A stretch of 64,000 bases of DNA from CAUZIZ01 sp965219855 (GCA_965219855.1 CBDCOR010000021.1:372001-436000); one strand, 5' to 3'. Shown: positions 17,305 to 27,398, counted from the stretch's first letter. Program-made: numbers and translations. The notes: generated from the sequence alone by a model not told the origin.

Positions 17305-18726
17305 ATGACCAAAGAAACTGATGTTGTTGTCATAGGGAGTGGCCCCGGAGGTTATAGCGCGGCCTTCCGTCTGGCCGACCTGGGCCTTAAGACCATCCTG
17401 GTCGACGCCCGCAAGGAGCCCGGTGGGGAGTGTCTTCACAACGGGTGTATCCCTTCCAAGGCTCTTCTCCATGTGGCAGGACTGTTGGAGGAGATGCGCG
17501 CCGCCGGGCAGTTTGGAGTCCAGGTCGCTGAACCGAGAGTCGACCTCAAGACATTGCGAGAATGGAAGAACAACCTGATCGACAATCTGAGCTCGGGCAT
17601 TGTCCAGCTGGGAAGACGCAGAGGAGTCGAGTTCGTCGGCGGCCGGGCGCGCTTCGAAGACTCCCAGACGCTGCTGGTAGAGAACGAAGACACCTCAAGA
17701 ATCGTCTTCAAGCACGCCATTCTGGCCACTGGATCCCGTCCGCTGAAGCTTCCCGGACTCGGGGCCGAGAGCAAGTTGGTCATGGATTCTACCGAGGCTT
17801 TAGCCTTGGAAAAGATACCCCAGACCCTCCTTGTGGTAGGCGGAGGCTATATCGGATTGGAGCTCGGGACCGTCTATGCTGCCCTGGGCAGTAAAGTGAC
17901 ACTGGTTGAGCTCACCGACGGGTTGCTCCCGGGTGTGGATCGAGACCTGGTACGTCCAGTGGAGCGTCGGATAAAGCAGCTCTTTGAACGGGTGAACCTC
18001 AACACCAAAGTGACCTCTATCGAGGATCGGGGCGATCAACTGCAGGCCGAGTTTGAGGGTGACATCGACATCCCGCACGGCACTTTTGAGCGGATGTTCG
18101 TCGCGGTGGGTCGGCGGCCCAATTCGGACAACCTGGGCCTGGAAAATACGCGGGCATCAATCGACAATCAGGGGTTCGTCGGAATCGACGCACAGTGTCG
18201 AAGCGCCGATCCCTCCATCTTCGCCATCGGCGACGTAGCCGGACAGCCGATGCTCGCCCACAAGGCAATCCGCGAAGGCAAGGTCGCAGCCGAGGTAATT
18301 GCGGGACAAGCGTCGAGTTTTGACAATCAGGCCATTCCAGCCGTGGTGTTCACTGACCCTGAAATCTCCTGGTGCGGATTGACCGAGGAAGAGGCGAAGC
18401 GCGAAGGAAAACAGGTTCAGATCTCGCGGTTCCCCTGGAGTGCCTCCGGCCGGGCAGCCACGTTAGGCCGGCTGGAGGGATTGACGAAGATGGTGTGCGA
18501 GCCTGACACGGGACGGATATTGGGCGTAGGAATCGTGGGTCACAACGCCGGTGAACTGATCGCCGAGGCAGTCCTGGCTGTCGAAATGGCCGCGGTGGCG
18601 GAAGATATTGGGATGTCGATCCACCCCCATCCGACGCTTTCCGAAACTCTGGGGGAAGCGGCAGAAGCCCTACTAGGACATGCTACTCACATCTCTCGTA
18701 GGGCTCCGACGATCTCGGGAGGGTGA
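17305..18726 (+). CDS. lpdA: Dihydrolipoyl dehydrogenase
   Basis: The 473-residue flavoprotein has the FAD loop GSGPGGYSAA, the redox-active disulfide CLHNGCIPSK, the NAD loop GGGYIGLELG, a second FAD motif FAIGDVAGQPMLAHKA, and the C-terminal catalytic His-Glu region HPHPTLSETLGEAAE. E3 enzymes reoxidise lipoamide in pyruvate, 2-oxoglutarate, branched-chain dehydrogenase or glycine cleavage complexes. No E1 or E2 gene lies nearby, so the partner complex is encoded elsewhere. The gene appears intact and ends 81 bp before an IS1380 insertion. Confidence 0.93.
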   Translation: MTKETDVVVIGSGPGGYSAAFRLADLGLKTILVDARKEPGGECLHNGCIPSKALLHVAGLLEEMRAAGQFGVQVAEPRVDLKTLREWKNNLIDNLSSGIVQLGRRRGVEFVGGRARFEDSQTLLVENEDTSRIVFKHAILATGSRPLKLPGLGAESKLVMDSTEALALEKIPQTLLVVGGGYIGLELGTVYAALGSKVTLVELTDGLLPGVDRDLVRPVERRIKQLFERVNLNTKVTSIEDRGDQLQAEFEGDIDIPHGTFERMFVAVGRRPNSDNLGLENTRASIDNQGFVGIDAQCRSADPSIFAIGDVAGQPMLAHKAIREGKVAAEVIAGQASSFDNQAIPAVVFTDPEISWCGLTEEEAKREGKQVQISRFPWSASGRAATLGRLEGLTKMVCEPDTGRILGVGIVGHNAGELIAEAVLAVEMAAVAEDIGMSIHPHPTLSETLGEAAEALLGHATHISRRAPTISGG

Positions 18727-18807
18727 CGACAGCAGCCATCCAATCTTTCCTCCTAGGCCAGCTGCTGGGAGGACCTCTGTGAGCCTCGGTCGGTGTCAGT
18801 GGCCTAG

Positions 18808-20678
18808 ACCCAAAATAAGCGCAAGTTCGAAAATAGACCCCTTTGTCGGCTCCGAGGAGCCATTTTGGAGACCTAAATTCTAAATTTCGGCGCGAAGTCA
18901 CTCAGAACAGGCACGTGTTCAGCTGTCCTCCACGCCGATCGCTCAGGGAAAACGATTCTGCCCTCTTGGGGGGCGTTTGTAGAGACACCTCACCCCAGCT
19001 CTGGCGACCCTCGGAGCTACTTTATCTCCTTTCAGTTTCAGGTAGCTGGCCGGTGTTTCAACCACTTACTGCCTTCCAAGAGAAGACGGCTCCAACCATT
19101 GACATCCAGCAGCCGATAGACCAACTGTCGGCCCCTGCGCAAAATCTGGCAGGGCATTTCAATGACCTCTCGCAGGAAACGGCGATACTCCATCTTCACC
19201 AGCTCTCGGGCTTGCAGTCGCGCCGGCAGCACCAACCCCATCCAGGCCTTCAGATTCCAGGCTTGAGCCGCAATCACCAGATAGGCCCAGTTGGCTACCA
19301 GCGTATCCGAGGGCATCCGCAGGGCCTCGACTCCGTTCTTGAGTTGTTCAATGACGTTCTCCTGGTTGCAGCGCCGGTTGTTTTCCCGTACGACTCCCGC
19401 CGTTCCCAACGTTCTGGCCGAGATATTGGTGACATAAAAGTGGTAGCGCGTCTGCGGCAGCAGCCGCTTCTGGCCTTTCTCGACCAGGATCGTCTTGCGC
19501 AAGATCACCATCCGATAGGTTCGCTTCGCTTTGCTCGGACGGTAGTCGATCTCCGCGATCTCTTCCCGTTCCAGCGTCAGCGTCTTGAACCCGCGTCTCT
19601 TGACAATCTCCGGCTTCACTTTGTCCCGCCGCTGGCGCCGCTTCTTCCCTTTTCCTTTCCCCTGGCTGGGGCGCCCCAGCTCTTTCCATCTCGCTTCTGG
19701 CAACGCCTCCGCCCACTTGACGAAGCTCGGATGGGCGTCGATCCCGAAGTCAAACTCCACGCCCGCCTCCGTCCAACGGTCAAAATGAGCCGTCAGCGAA
19801 AAATCCGTGTCCCCGCGCAGGCGCACCTTCCGAAAACCCGCCTCTCGAACCAGCTCGATACTCCGATCCAGCCATTCGGCCGCTCCCTCATGAGAGGGAC
19901 GGTTGCCCGAGCGGTTGACCGCATAGAGCACCTCTCCCGTATTGGCCAGCGTCACGATCAGCGGCGCATAGCCCCACTGCCCGTCGTAGCTGATCTCCAT
20001 CCCTTCCTTGCATTCGCCGCTCGTGGGGGCCATCGTCCCATCCACGTCGATCTCCGCCCGTTGGAAGAAACGGGCCGGTTGTTGGGCCCAGACCTTGAGG
20101 CGGCTGGCATTGACGGCTTCCATCAGATCCACCACGTCGGGCGCGTCAAAGCGGCGCACAAAGTCTCCGGCCGTGCTGGGGGCGGGGATCTTCTCGGCTC
20201 CCACCGCCTCCAGGAAACTCACACTCTGACGTCGCAGTTCAATATCCTGATAGCGGGTCCCGCCCGTGGCCACGTTGTAGATCAGGCTCAGGACGTGGTC
20301 CGATTCGTGGTACGGTTGGTGGCGTTTGAGCAGCGTCACCGCCTGGTCAATGGCTTTCCCCAGCCCACTCCACTTCACCACCTGCTGCAGCAGCCCCAGA
20401 CCACCGTAACTGACCGCACCCGTTTTCTCCGAGACCTCGTAGCTGATGACCTCGGGCGAGAGCACCGGTTTCGGGTCTTGACCGTTCCAGCTGGGGCTCA
20501 ATCGCTGAGCAACCTCTGCTTCCCGTTTGCGGATGATTGCGCTATCCTTTTTATTCACCTGAAATGCCTCCTTTCGGCTTGTTCTGAAGTTTCTTTGACA
20601 ACCCCAGAATACCCGTCAGGTCTGGCATTTCAGGTGTTTACATGTGGTTTAGTCCACTTTCATCCACTTCTTTTGGGA
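18808..20678 (-). mobile_element. IS1380-family element, copy 1 (1871 bp)
   Basis: The element is bounded by imperfect terminal inverted repeats: left CCCAAAATAAGCG, right (complement) CCCAAAAGAAGTG. CTAG stands on both sides (18804-18807 and 20679-20682), consistent with a 4-bp target duplication. It carries one transposase on the minus strand. Copy 2 (21965-23834) and truncated copy 3 (26693-27398) are nearly identical. Confidence 0.9.
19038..20558 (-). CDS. IS1380-family transposase
   Basis: The 506-residue DDE transposase is intact. Visible catalytic regions are IDVDGTMAPTSG (first Asp), RGDTDFSLTAHFDRW (second Asp) and NQENVIEQLKNGVEALR (Glu), as in the DDE group-1/IS1380 family. A long open frame on the opposite strand across the whole gene is only a codon-bias shadow. 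This is the only one of the three copies with an undamaged transposase. Confidence 0.93.
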   Translation of the reverse strand: MNKKDSAIIRKREAEVAQRLSPSWNGQDPKPVLSPEVISYEVSEKTGAVSYGGLGLLQQVVKWSGLGKAIDQAVTLLKRHQPYHESDHVLSLIYNVATGGTRYQDIELRRQSVSFLEAVGAEKIPAPSTAGDFVRRFDAPDVVDLMEAVNASRLKVWAQQPARFFQRAEIDVDGTMAPTSGECKEGMEISYDGQWGYAPLIVTLANTGEVLYAVNRSGNRPSHEGAAEWLDRSIELVREAGFRKVRLRGDTDFSLTAHFDRWTEAGVEFDFGIDAHPSFVKWAEALPEARWKELGRPSQGKGKGKKRRQRRDKVKPEIVKRRGFKTLTLEREEIAEIDYRPSKAKRTYRMVILRKTILVEKGQKRLLPQTRYHFYVTNISARTLGTAGVVRENNRRCNQENVIEQLKNGVEALRMPSDTLVANWAYLVIAAQAWNLKAWMGLVLPARLQARELVKMEYRRFLREVIEMPCQILRRGRQLVYRLLDVNGWSRLLLEGSKWLKHRPAT

Positions 20679-20683
20679 CTAGA

Positions 20684-21025
20684 TTAGCTGTCGTAACTCG
20701 CGACTGCCTCACCCTCATCAGTGAAGGAATCGAAGACGGTGAGAAGCTTGGTAATGGCGAGGAGTTCCTTCAGCTTCTTGGTGAGGTTCAACAACTTCAG
20801 CTGGCCTCCCGCATTGGTGATGGTAGTGAAGGAGCTCACCAGCTCACCGATACCGGAGCTGTCTACCATACCCACTTCTCCAAGATTGAGTAGGATGTTC
20901 TTGCTTCCCGCGGCTAGCAATTCGCGTACCTTGTTCTTGATCTCGATGCTTCCTTCTCCGATCGTGATCTTTCCTGAGATGTCGAGGATTGTCACACCCT
21001 CTACTACTCGCTCCTCAATCTTCAT
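20684..21025 (-). CDS. STAS-domain anti-sigma factor antagonist
   Basis: The 113-residue single STAS domain resembles SpoIIAA/RsbV: VTILDISGKITIGEG at the start, the phosphorylation-site region VGMVDSSGIGELVSS (Ser about 56-57), and KLKELLAITKLLTVFD. Such proteins bind a partner kinase anti-sigma factor when dephosphorylated and so release a sigma factor. The start overlaps the end of the upstream kinase gene by 11 bp, so the two are coupled. The stop codon lies directly beside IS1380 copy 1; the insertion spared the gene. Confidence 0.9.
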   Translation of the reverse strand: MKIEERVVEGVTILDISGKITIGEGSIEIKNKVRELLAAGSKNILLNLGEVGMVDSSGIGELVSSFTTITNAGGQLKLLNLTKKLKELLAITKLLTVFDSFTDEGEAVASYDS

Positions 21026-21482
21026 CTTTCTCTCCTTTTAGGTTGTCCAGCCGCTTTTCCATTCGTACTTCGAAGCCACCTTCTGGACAATTCCGAAAGC
21101 GGACATCATCCATGAAGGTCCGCACATAGAAGATCCCGCGACCGCTTGGTTTAAGCAGGTTATCCTGATCGAGAGGATCAGGCAAGCTGGATATGTCAAA
21201 CCCCTTCCCTTCATCCTGGACCAGAATCATCAGACGGTCGGGGCTGATCTTGAACCGCAACCCTACTTTCTTGGTCTCGTCTTGCTTGTTGCCATGACGA
21301 ATCGCATTGGTTACCGATTCCCGTACCGAAAGGCCGATCCAATAGCTTAGGTCCTCCTCGACACCGATCAACTTGCTGATACTCAGGGCCAGTTCCTGGA
21401 CCAGGTCCAGGTACTGGATGTTGCTTCCAAACGAGATTTCAAAATTTTCCTGGAGGCTGTTCGTCAGCAGTTTGTTCACCAC
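21015..21482 (-). CDS. RsbW/SpoIIAB-like anti-sigma factor serine kinase
   Basis: The roughly 155-residue GHKL ATPase has the N box RESVTNAIRHGNK, the G1 box DEGKGFD and the G2 box GRGIFYVRTFMDDV. It would phosphorylate the adjacent STAS protein and hold a sigma factor or other target inactive. The frame is open further upstream, but residues before VVNKLLTNSLQENFEI are unlike the family, so a GTG at 21482 (or 21479) is preferred. No sigma factor or PP2C phosphatase gene is present in the window. Confidence 0.85.
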   Translation of the reverse strand: MVNKLLTNSLQENFEISFGSNIQYLDLVQELALSISKLIGVEEDLSYWIGLSVRESVTNAIRHGNKQDETKKVGLRFKISPDRLMILVQDEGKGFDISSLPDPLDQDNLLKPSGRGIFYVRTFMDDVRFRNCPEGGFEVRMEKRLDNLKGEKDED

Positions 21483-21655
21483 AGAGTGCCGCTTGCAATA
21501 TCGCTTCAGGCGAGGAGCCGTCAAATCATAATGATGACGTTGAATCCTTGTCAACTCAAGCCATGAAACAGATGGAAAAACACGGGATCTCCATGCGAGC
21601 CCGCTGAGGCTGGCTCTCGTTGGCTGGACCGCGTCACAGCCCAGGTAGGCCGCTA

Positions 21656-21838
21656 AGGGTCTGCGCAAGAATAACTTGGCATTTTGGCATCCCGGCTTCA
21701 CACCATCTTCGGCCGCTCCTCAATCGCGAAATCCTCAACGTAGACCTGGCTACGCCTGCGGTTTCGCTCAATCGTTCGCGGCCAAATCCGATGCAAATCC
21801 GAGCGCCAATTCTACCAAGTTATTCTTGCGCAGACCCT
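21656..21838. repeat. 183-bp element with 24-bp perfect terminal inverted repeats
   Basis: AGGGTCTGCGCAAGAATAAC TTGG (21656-21679) is repeated exactly as its reverse complement at 21815-21838. The interior has no gene. A diverged copy of the right half follows (about 21883-21945, sharing GAGCGCCAA and AAGTTATTCT), so a second, decayed element is adjacent. It resembles a MITE. The whole 480-bp gap upstream of the rsbW-like gene holds only these repeats. Confidence 0.75.
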
Positions 21839-21964
21839 AGGGTTAGATGCTGAACCCGCAAGCAGGTTTCGCGCCGGGCAGGGCAATGCTAATCTGAGCG
21901 CCAACTCTGCGAAGTTATTCTCGCACGAACCCTATGGGTAGGTTCAGGGTGCAAACAATGCTAG

Positions 21965-23834
21965 TCCCAAAATAAGCGCAAGTTCGAAAATAGACCCCTT
22001 TGTCGGCTCCGAGGAGCCATTTTGGAGACCTAAATTCTAAATTTCGGCGCGAAGTCACTCAGAACAGGCACGTGTTCAGCTGTCCTCCACGCCGATCGCT
22101 CAGGGAAAACGATTCTGCCCTCTTGGGGGGCGTTTGTAGAGACACCTCGCCCCAGCTCTGGCGACCCTCGGAGCTACTTTATCTCCTTTCAGTTTCAGGT
22201 AGCTGGCCGGTGTTTCAACCACTTACTGCCTTCCAAGAGAAGACGGCTCCAACCATTGACATCCAGCAGCCGATAGACCAACTGTCGGCCCCTGCGCAAA
22301 ATCTGGCAGGGCATTTCAATGACCTCTCGCAGGAAACGGCGATACTCCATCTTCACCAGCTCTCGGGCTTGCAGTCGCGCCGGCAGCACCAACCCCATCC
22401 AGGCCTTCAGATTCCAGGCTTGAGCCGCAATCACCAGATAGGCCCAGTTGGCTACCAGCGTATCCGAGGGCATCCGCAGGGCCTCGACTCCGTTCTTGAG
22501 TTGTTCAATGACGTTCTCCTGGTTGCAGCGCCGGTTGTTTTCCCGTACGACTCCCGCCGTTCCCAACGTTCTGGCCGAGATATTGGTGACATAAAAGTGG
22601 TAGCGCGTCTGCGGCAGCAGCCGCTTCTGGCCTTTCTCGACCAGGATCGTCTTGCGCAAGATCACCATCCGATAGGTTCGCTTCGCTTTGCTCGGACGGT
22701 AGTCGATCTCCGCAATCTCTTCCCGTTCCAGCGTCAGCGTCTTGAACCCGCGTCTCTTGACAATCTCCGGCTTCACTTTGTCCCGCCGCTGGCGCCGCTT
22801 CTTCCCTTTTCCTTTCCCCTGGCTGGGGCCCCCAGCTCTTTCCATCTCGCTTCTGGCAACGCCTCCGCCCACTTGACGAAGCTCGGATGGGCGTCGATCC
22901 CGAAGTCAAACTCCACGCCCGCCTCCGTCCAACGGTCAAAATGAGCCGTCAGCGAAAAATCCGTGTCCCCGCGCAGGCGCACCTTCCGAAAACCCGCCTC
23001 TCGAACCAGCTCGATACTCCGATCCAGCCATTCGGCCGCTCCCTCATGAGAGGGACGGTTGCCCGAGCGGTTGACCGCATAGAGCACCTCTCCCGTATTG
23101 GCCAGCGTCACGATCAGCGGCGCATAGCCCCACTGCCCGTCGTAGCTGATCTCCATCCCTTCCTTGCATTCGCCGCTCGTGGGGGCCATCGTCCCATCCA
23201 CGTCGATCTCCGCCCGTTGGAAGAAACGGGCCGGTTGTTGGGCCCAGACCTTGAGGCGGCTGGCATTGACGGCTTCCATCAGATCCACCACGTCGGGCGC
23301 GTCAAAGCGGCGCACAAAGTCTCCGGCCGTGCTGGGGGCGGGGATCTTCTCGGCTCCCACCGCCTCCAGGAAACTCACACTCTGACGTCGCAGTTCAATA
23401 TCCTGATAGCGGGTCCCGCCCGTGGCCACGTTGTAGATCAGGCTCAGGACGTGGTCCGATTCGTGGTACGGTTGGTGGCGTTTGAGCAGCGTCACCGCCT
23501 GGTCAATGGCTTTCCCCAGCCCACTCCACTTCACCACCTGCTGCAGCAGCCCCAGACCACCGTAACTGACCGCACCCGTTTTCTCCGAGACCTCGTAGCT
23601 GATGACCTCGGGCGAGAGCACCGGTTTCGGGTCTTGACCGTTCCAGCTGGGGCTCAATCGCTGAGCAACCTCTGCTTCCCGTTTGCGGATGATTGCGCTA
23701 TCCTTTTTCTTCACCTGAAATGCCTCCTTTCGGCTTGTTCTGAAGTTTCTTTGACAACCCCAGAATACCCGTCAGGTCTGGCATTTCAGGTGTTTACATG
23801 TGGTTTAGTCCACTTTCATCTACTTCTTTTGGGG
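21965..23834 (-). mobile_element. IS1380-family element, copy 2 (1870 bp)
   Basis: Same ends as copy 1, with CTAG on both sides (21961-21964 and 23835-23838). It is one base shorter because of a deletion in the transposase gene. It has the same orientation as copy 1, so together they bracket the RsbW/STAS pair like a composite transposon. Confidence 0.9.
22195..23714 (-). pseudogene. IS1380-family transposase, 1-bp deletion
   Basis: The sequence is essentially that of copy 1, but GGGGCGCCCC reads GGGGCCCCC near 22827. The frame shifts after ARWKELG, leaving an N-terminal part (22773-23714) and an out-of-frame C-terminal part (22195 onward) that contains the catalytic Glu region. The copy cannot make a full transposase but keeps both ends and could be mobilised by copy 1. 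Confidence 0.9.
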
Positions 23835-23902
23835 CTAGTCTCCTTCAAGATTGAAGAAATGCTCGAAAAACCAGACGCCTCGTCCAAGGATAAGGAAGCA
23901 CC

Positions 23903-24568
23903 ATGATCGACGCTCAACTTCAGCAAAGACTCTTGTCCCTCACTACGGCCTTGTTAGCCGACGCACGCTACCGGCTAGGACTCCCCGAAACGCATCTCGA
24001 TTCTAGCATCCGGCCAGCTGTCCCCTTCACCCGTATGGCTGGAGTGGCGGTTACCGTACGGCTCGAGAGGGCGAAGGATGAGGCCTCCGCCGACCTGGGA
24101 GCGATGATCCGGGCCTTTGAGGCTCAGACGAAGGGTTCCTTCTCGATCATGGTCATCCAGGTGCCCGAAGAGCTTCACAACCAGGGGATCTTCGGTGAGG
24201 GAGCGGCTACTCTAGGCCGGAAGCACGGCTTCGTGGGCGCCTTGATCGATGGGGCAGTGCGCGATACCCAGGAGCTCAAGGAAATCGAGTTCCCGGCTTT
24301 CTCCCGGACCATCGCCCCCGGCTATATCGTAGGTAAGGCTACGGCTGTCTCGGTTGGCGAACCGCTGGACATCGGAGGTCGGACGATTCACGAAGGCGAT
24401 GCCATCATGGGAGATAATGACGGCTTGATCCTCATCCGTCCTGATGAGCTGAGCGAGGTCGTGTCCCGTGCAGAGGCCATCAAAGATTGGGAAGCACAGG
24501 TCCACGGCGCTGTGGCCAAGGGGAGCAGCCACGAGGAAATAATGAAGATAGCCGGTGAGATGCCCTGA
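23903..24568 (+). CDS. RraA-like family protein
   Basis: The 221-residue protein belongs to the RraA/HMG-aldolase fold: GVAVTVRL near residue 50, the characteristic GALIDGAVRDTQEL (active-site Arg-Asp), and IHEGDAIMGDNDGLILI near residue 165. Family members include 4-hydroxy-4-methyl-2-oxoglutarate/oxaloacetate aldolases and the RNase E regulator; the two roles cannot be separated by sequence. It precedes the threonine dehydratase-like gene, so a role in small keto-acid catabolism is plausible. A heptamer array begins right after the stop. Confidence 0.85.
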   Translation: MIDAQLQQRLLSLTTALLADARYRLGLPETHLDSSIRPAVPFTRMAGVAVTVRLERAKDEASADLGAMIRAFEAQTKGSFSIMVIQVPEELHNQGIFGEGAATLGRKHGFVGALIDGAVRDTQELKEIEFPAFSRTIAPGYIVGKATAVSVGEPLDIGGRTIHEGDAIMGDNDGLILIRPDELSEVVSRAEAIKDWEAQVHGAVAKGSSHEEIMKIAGEMP

Positions 24569-24571
24569 GGG

Positions 24572-24756
24572 AGTGAGCAGTGAGCAGTGAGGGAGTGAGC
24601 AGTAGTGTGAGTGCGCAGTGTGCGAGTGATAGCAGCGATAATTGATCATCAGTCCTATCGGTCCTCAAAGGTCATGAGCTAGCTATCAAGTATTGCCGAT
24701 CGCTGGTATCCACAGGCTACTGCTATCACTGCTTTTCACTGCTCACTGCTCACTCA
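24572..24756. repeat. Inverted pair of AGTGAGC heptamer arrays
   Basis: AGTGAGC units run from 24572 to about 24600; GCTCACT units, the complement, lie at 24741-24754. Between them an 11-bp perfect inverted repeat (AGTGATAGCAG at 24625, CTGCTATCACT at 24720) brackets about 85 bases. The set could form a long cruciform. No gene is in this gap. Confidence 0.8.
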
Positions 24757-24764
24757 AGACCAAC

Positions 24765-25724
24765 ATGATCCACATCCCAACCCACCAGGACCTCCTTGAG
24801 GCTGCACGCAGAATCGAGGGAAAGGTCCTCAGAAGCCCTCTCCTGTACTCAGATTCTCTTTCAGGAATGTTGGGCAGTGCGGTCTTTCTGAAGCTGGACT
24901 CACTCCAACCCGGCGGGAGCTTCAAGATTCGTGGGGCAACCAACGCCGTCGCCCTCTTGAGCCAGGACGAGCGCCGCAGGGGAGTGGTGGCCGCTTCCTC
25001 TGGAAACTACGGGACGGCTCTGGCTCTGGCGGCACAGAGGGCAGGAATTGAAGCCACCATTGTCCTTCCGGAGAACGCTCCTTCAGTCAAAGTGGAGCGT
25101 ATTCGCAAGGCGGGAGCCACACTTCTGCGTCACGGGGATCACTATGGCGACAGCGAGCAGGAGGCCGCTCGACTGGCGGAGCAGGGGCTGGTTCTGATTC
25201 ATCCCTTCGACGACCCCCGGGTCGTCGCCGGCCAAGGGACTATCGCGCTCGAGATTGTCCAGGACGCTCCCGCCGATCTCGGCACCACTGTGGTCCCGGT
25301 GGGGGGCGGCGGCCTTATTGCGGGCGTGGCTCTGGGACTCAAATATACACGACCGGATGTCGAAGTCGTCGGGGTCGAGCCCTTTGCGGCACCCTCGCTG
25401 ACCGCGGCTCTCAACACCGGCAGACCAGTACCGATCGAACCTCTTCCGACCTATGCTGACGGACTCTCTCCCCGGTCCACCGGCAAGATCTCCTTCGAGG
25501 TAGCCCGAGAACGCATCGAGCACGTCCTCCTTCTGACCGAGGACGAACTAATGGCGGGCTGCCGCTACTGCTTCAAGGAGTTGCACCTCGTCGTCGAGCC
25601 TTCGGGAGCGGCGGCTGTATCCGCCCTGATCGCCGGGAAGCTGGAGTCGAAAGGGCATTCCATGGCGATCGTGCTCTCAGGCTCGAACCTCGATCCGCAG
25701 TACTTCCCACAAGTGATGAATTAG
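24765..25724 (+). CDS. Threonine/serine dehydratase (PLP-dependent)
   Basis: The 319-residue fold-type II PLP enzyme has the Schiff-base lysine in GGSFKIRGATNA, the substrate loop SSGNYGTALA, and the phosphate-binding loop VPVGGGGLIAG. It matches the short catabolic-type or serine-racemase-like threonine dehydratases, without a C-terminal ACT domain. It would deaminate threonine or serine to 2-oxobutyrate or pyruvate. The ATG at 24765 is preferred to an upstream one in the repeat because it begins the family-like IPTHQDLLEAARRIEG. Same strand as RraA and the transporter. Confidence 0.9.
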   Translation: MIHIPTHQDLLEAARRIEGKVLRSPLLYSDSLSGMLGSAVFLKLDSLQPGGSFKIRGATNAVALLSQDERRRGVVAASSGNYGTALALAAQRAGIEATIVLPENAPSVKVERIRKAGATLLRHGDHYGDSEQEAARLAEQGLVLIHPFDDPRVVAGQGTIALEIVQDAPADLGTTVVPVGGGGLIAGVALGLKYTRPDVEVVGVEPFAAPSLTAALNTGRPVPIEPLPTYADGLSPRSTGKISFEVARERIEHVLLLTEDELMAGCRYCFKELHLVVEPSGAAAVSALIAGKLESKGHSMAIVLSGSNLDPQYFPQVMN

Positions 25725-25746
25725 CCACACCACGAACGGAGGAACA

Positions 25747-26692
25747 GTGGACAAACCGGACGCAGCGCGTATTCTGGCGGTACCCGAGGAAAACTTCAAA
25801 GCGCTTGCCTGGATCGGGCCGATGCTGATGCTGCTGGGCGAGGCGATCGGCAGTGGGGAGATCCTCACCGAGCCGGTCGCCGGTGCCAGGTATGGCGGCG
25901 CCCTGCTGTGGGTCATCCTCTTTACCGTTGTGACCAAGGCGTTCTGGAACGAGGCCATTGGCCGAGTTGCTCTCGCAACGGGCCAGAACTTCCTCGAAGC
26001 GTGTTCTGGTATGGGGCCTCCCATCTCCTGGGTGCCCTGGGTTTGGCTGGTGATAAACGCCTTGAAGGACTTCCTGCTCCGAGGTGGAATCGTGGCCATC
26101 GGGGGACTCATCTGCTACGACGTGTTCGGCGATCTCCCCGGCTGGATGGTTCCCGGATCGGCTCCTCTCGGCACTGCAGCCCACGAAGCCGCACAGAGTG
26201 TGAGCTGGACATTTCTGAATTTTGTCCTGGTATGGGTCATCCTGGTCGGGGGAGGTTATCGCCTGGCGGAGTCGTTCAACACGGTATTCTGCCTGCTCTT
26301 CACCGTTGCGCTGGTGGCATGTGCTGTTTTCATCTTTCCCGAGGTCACAGGCGAACTCGCCAGCGGTCTGGTACCACGGATGGCAACCAGCCCGGATCAG
26401 TTGTTGGTGATGATGTCTTTGGCAGGTATTGTGATGGCGGGCTCGGGCACCATCAAGTACAGCGCCTGGGCGGAAGAACGTGACATGGGTCTGTTCGCCC
26501 ACACCCGAGACACCGGTCGTCTGAGCCGCGACCAGTTCCAGCCTGTTTCCGAAGAGGAGATCAAGCGCATGCGCGGCTGGCTTCGGGTCAGCCGAATCAA
26601 CATCTCGCTGAGCTACGGTCTGGGAATGCTGATCTGTCTCGCTACTTTCGTCTTGGGAGTCGGTATCCTGAGGCCTGCGGGAGTCCAACTAG
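25747..26692 (+). pseudogene. Nramp-like metal transporter, truncated by IS1380
   Basis: The first 315 residues of a multi-spanning protein are present: IGPMLMLLGEAIGSGEILTE, TKAFWNEAIGRVALATGQ and several later hydrophobic helices. The pattern resembles Nramp-family divalent-metal transporters of the type common in Acidobacteriota and Planctomycetota, though the canonical DPGN motif is not clear. GGAGG precedes the GTG start by five bases. IS1380 copy 3 enters at CTAG (26689), removing the last helices. The rest was not found downstream. Confidence 0.75.
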
Positions 26693-27398
26693 CCCCAAAA
26701 TAAGCGCAAGTTCGAAAATAGACCCCTTTGTCGGCTCCGAGGAGCCATTTTGGAGACCTAAATACTAAATTTCGGCGCGAAGTCACTCAGAACAGGCACG
26801 TCTTCAGCTGTCCTCCACGCCGATCGCTCAGGGAAAACGATTCTGCCCTCTTGGGGGGCGTTTGTAGAGACACCTCGCCCCAGCTCTGGCGACCCTCGGA
26901 GCTACTTTATCTCCTTTCAGTTTCAGGTAGCTGGCCGGTGTTTCAACCACTTACTGCCTTCCAAGAGAAGACGGCTCCAACCATTGACATCCAGCAGCCG
27001 ATAGACCAACTGTCGGCCCCTGCGCAAAATCTGGCAGGGCATTTCAATGACCTCTCGCAGGAAACGGCGATACTCCATCTTCACCAGCTCTCGGGCTTGC
27101 AGTCGCGCCGGCAGCACCAACCCCATCCAGGCCTTCAGATTCCAGGCTTGAGCCGCAATCACCAGATAGGCCCAGTTGGCTACCAGCGTATCCGAGGGCA
27201 TCCGCAGGGCCTCGACTCCGTTCTTGAGTTGTTCAATGACGTTCTCCTGGTTGCAGCGCCGGTTGTTTTCCCGTACGACTCCCGCCGTTCCCAACGTTCT
27301 GGCCGAGATATTGGTGACATAAAAGTGGTAGCGCGTCTGCGGCAGCAGCCGCTTCTGGCCTTTCTCGACCAGGATCGTCTTGCGCAAGATCACCATCC
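26693..27398 (-). mobile_element. IS1380-family element, copy 3, truncated
   Basis: The left end is intact (CCCCAAAATAAGCG after CTAG at 26689). Identity to copies 1 and 2 continues to CACCATCC at 27398, inside the transposase gene, then switches abruptly to the IS21 element. It keeps only the C-terminal 150 or so codons of the transposase, fused in frame to an IS21-associated gene (open frame 26923-27534, minus strand). No inverted repeat is at the junction, so this is a deletion or recombination joint rather than a clean insertion. Confidence 0.88.

Noticed and set aside
18843..20687. Long plus-strand open frame (614 codons) across IS1380 copy 1, repeated at copies 2 and 3
   Set aside because: It is antisense to the transposase and has no recognisable domain. 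High GC and codon bias of the real gene explain it.
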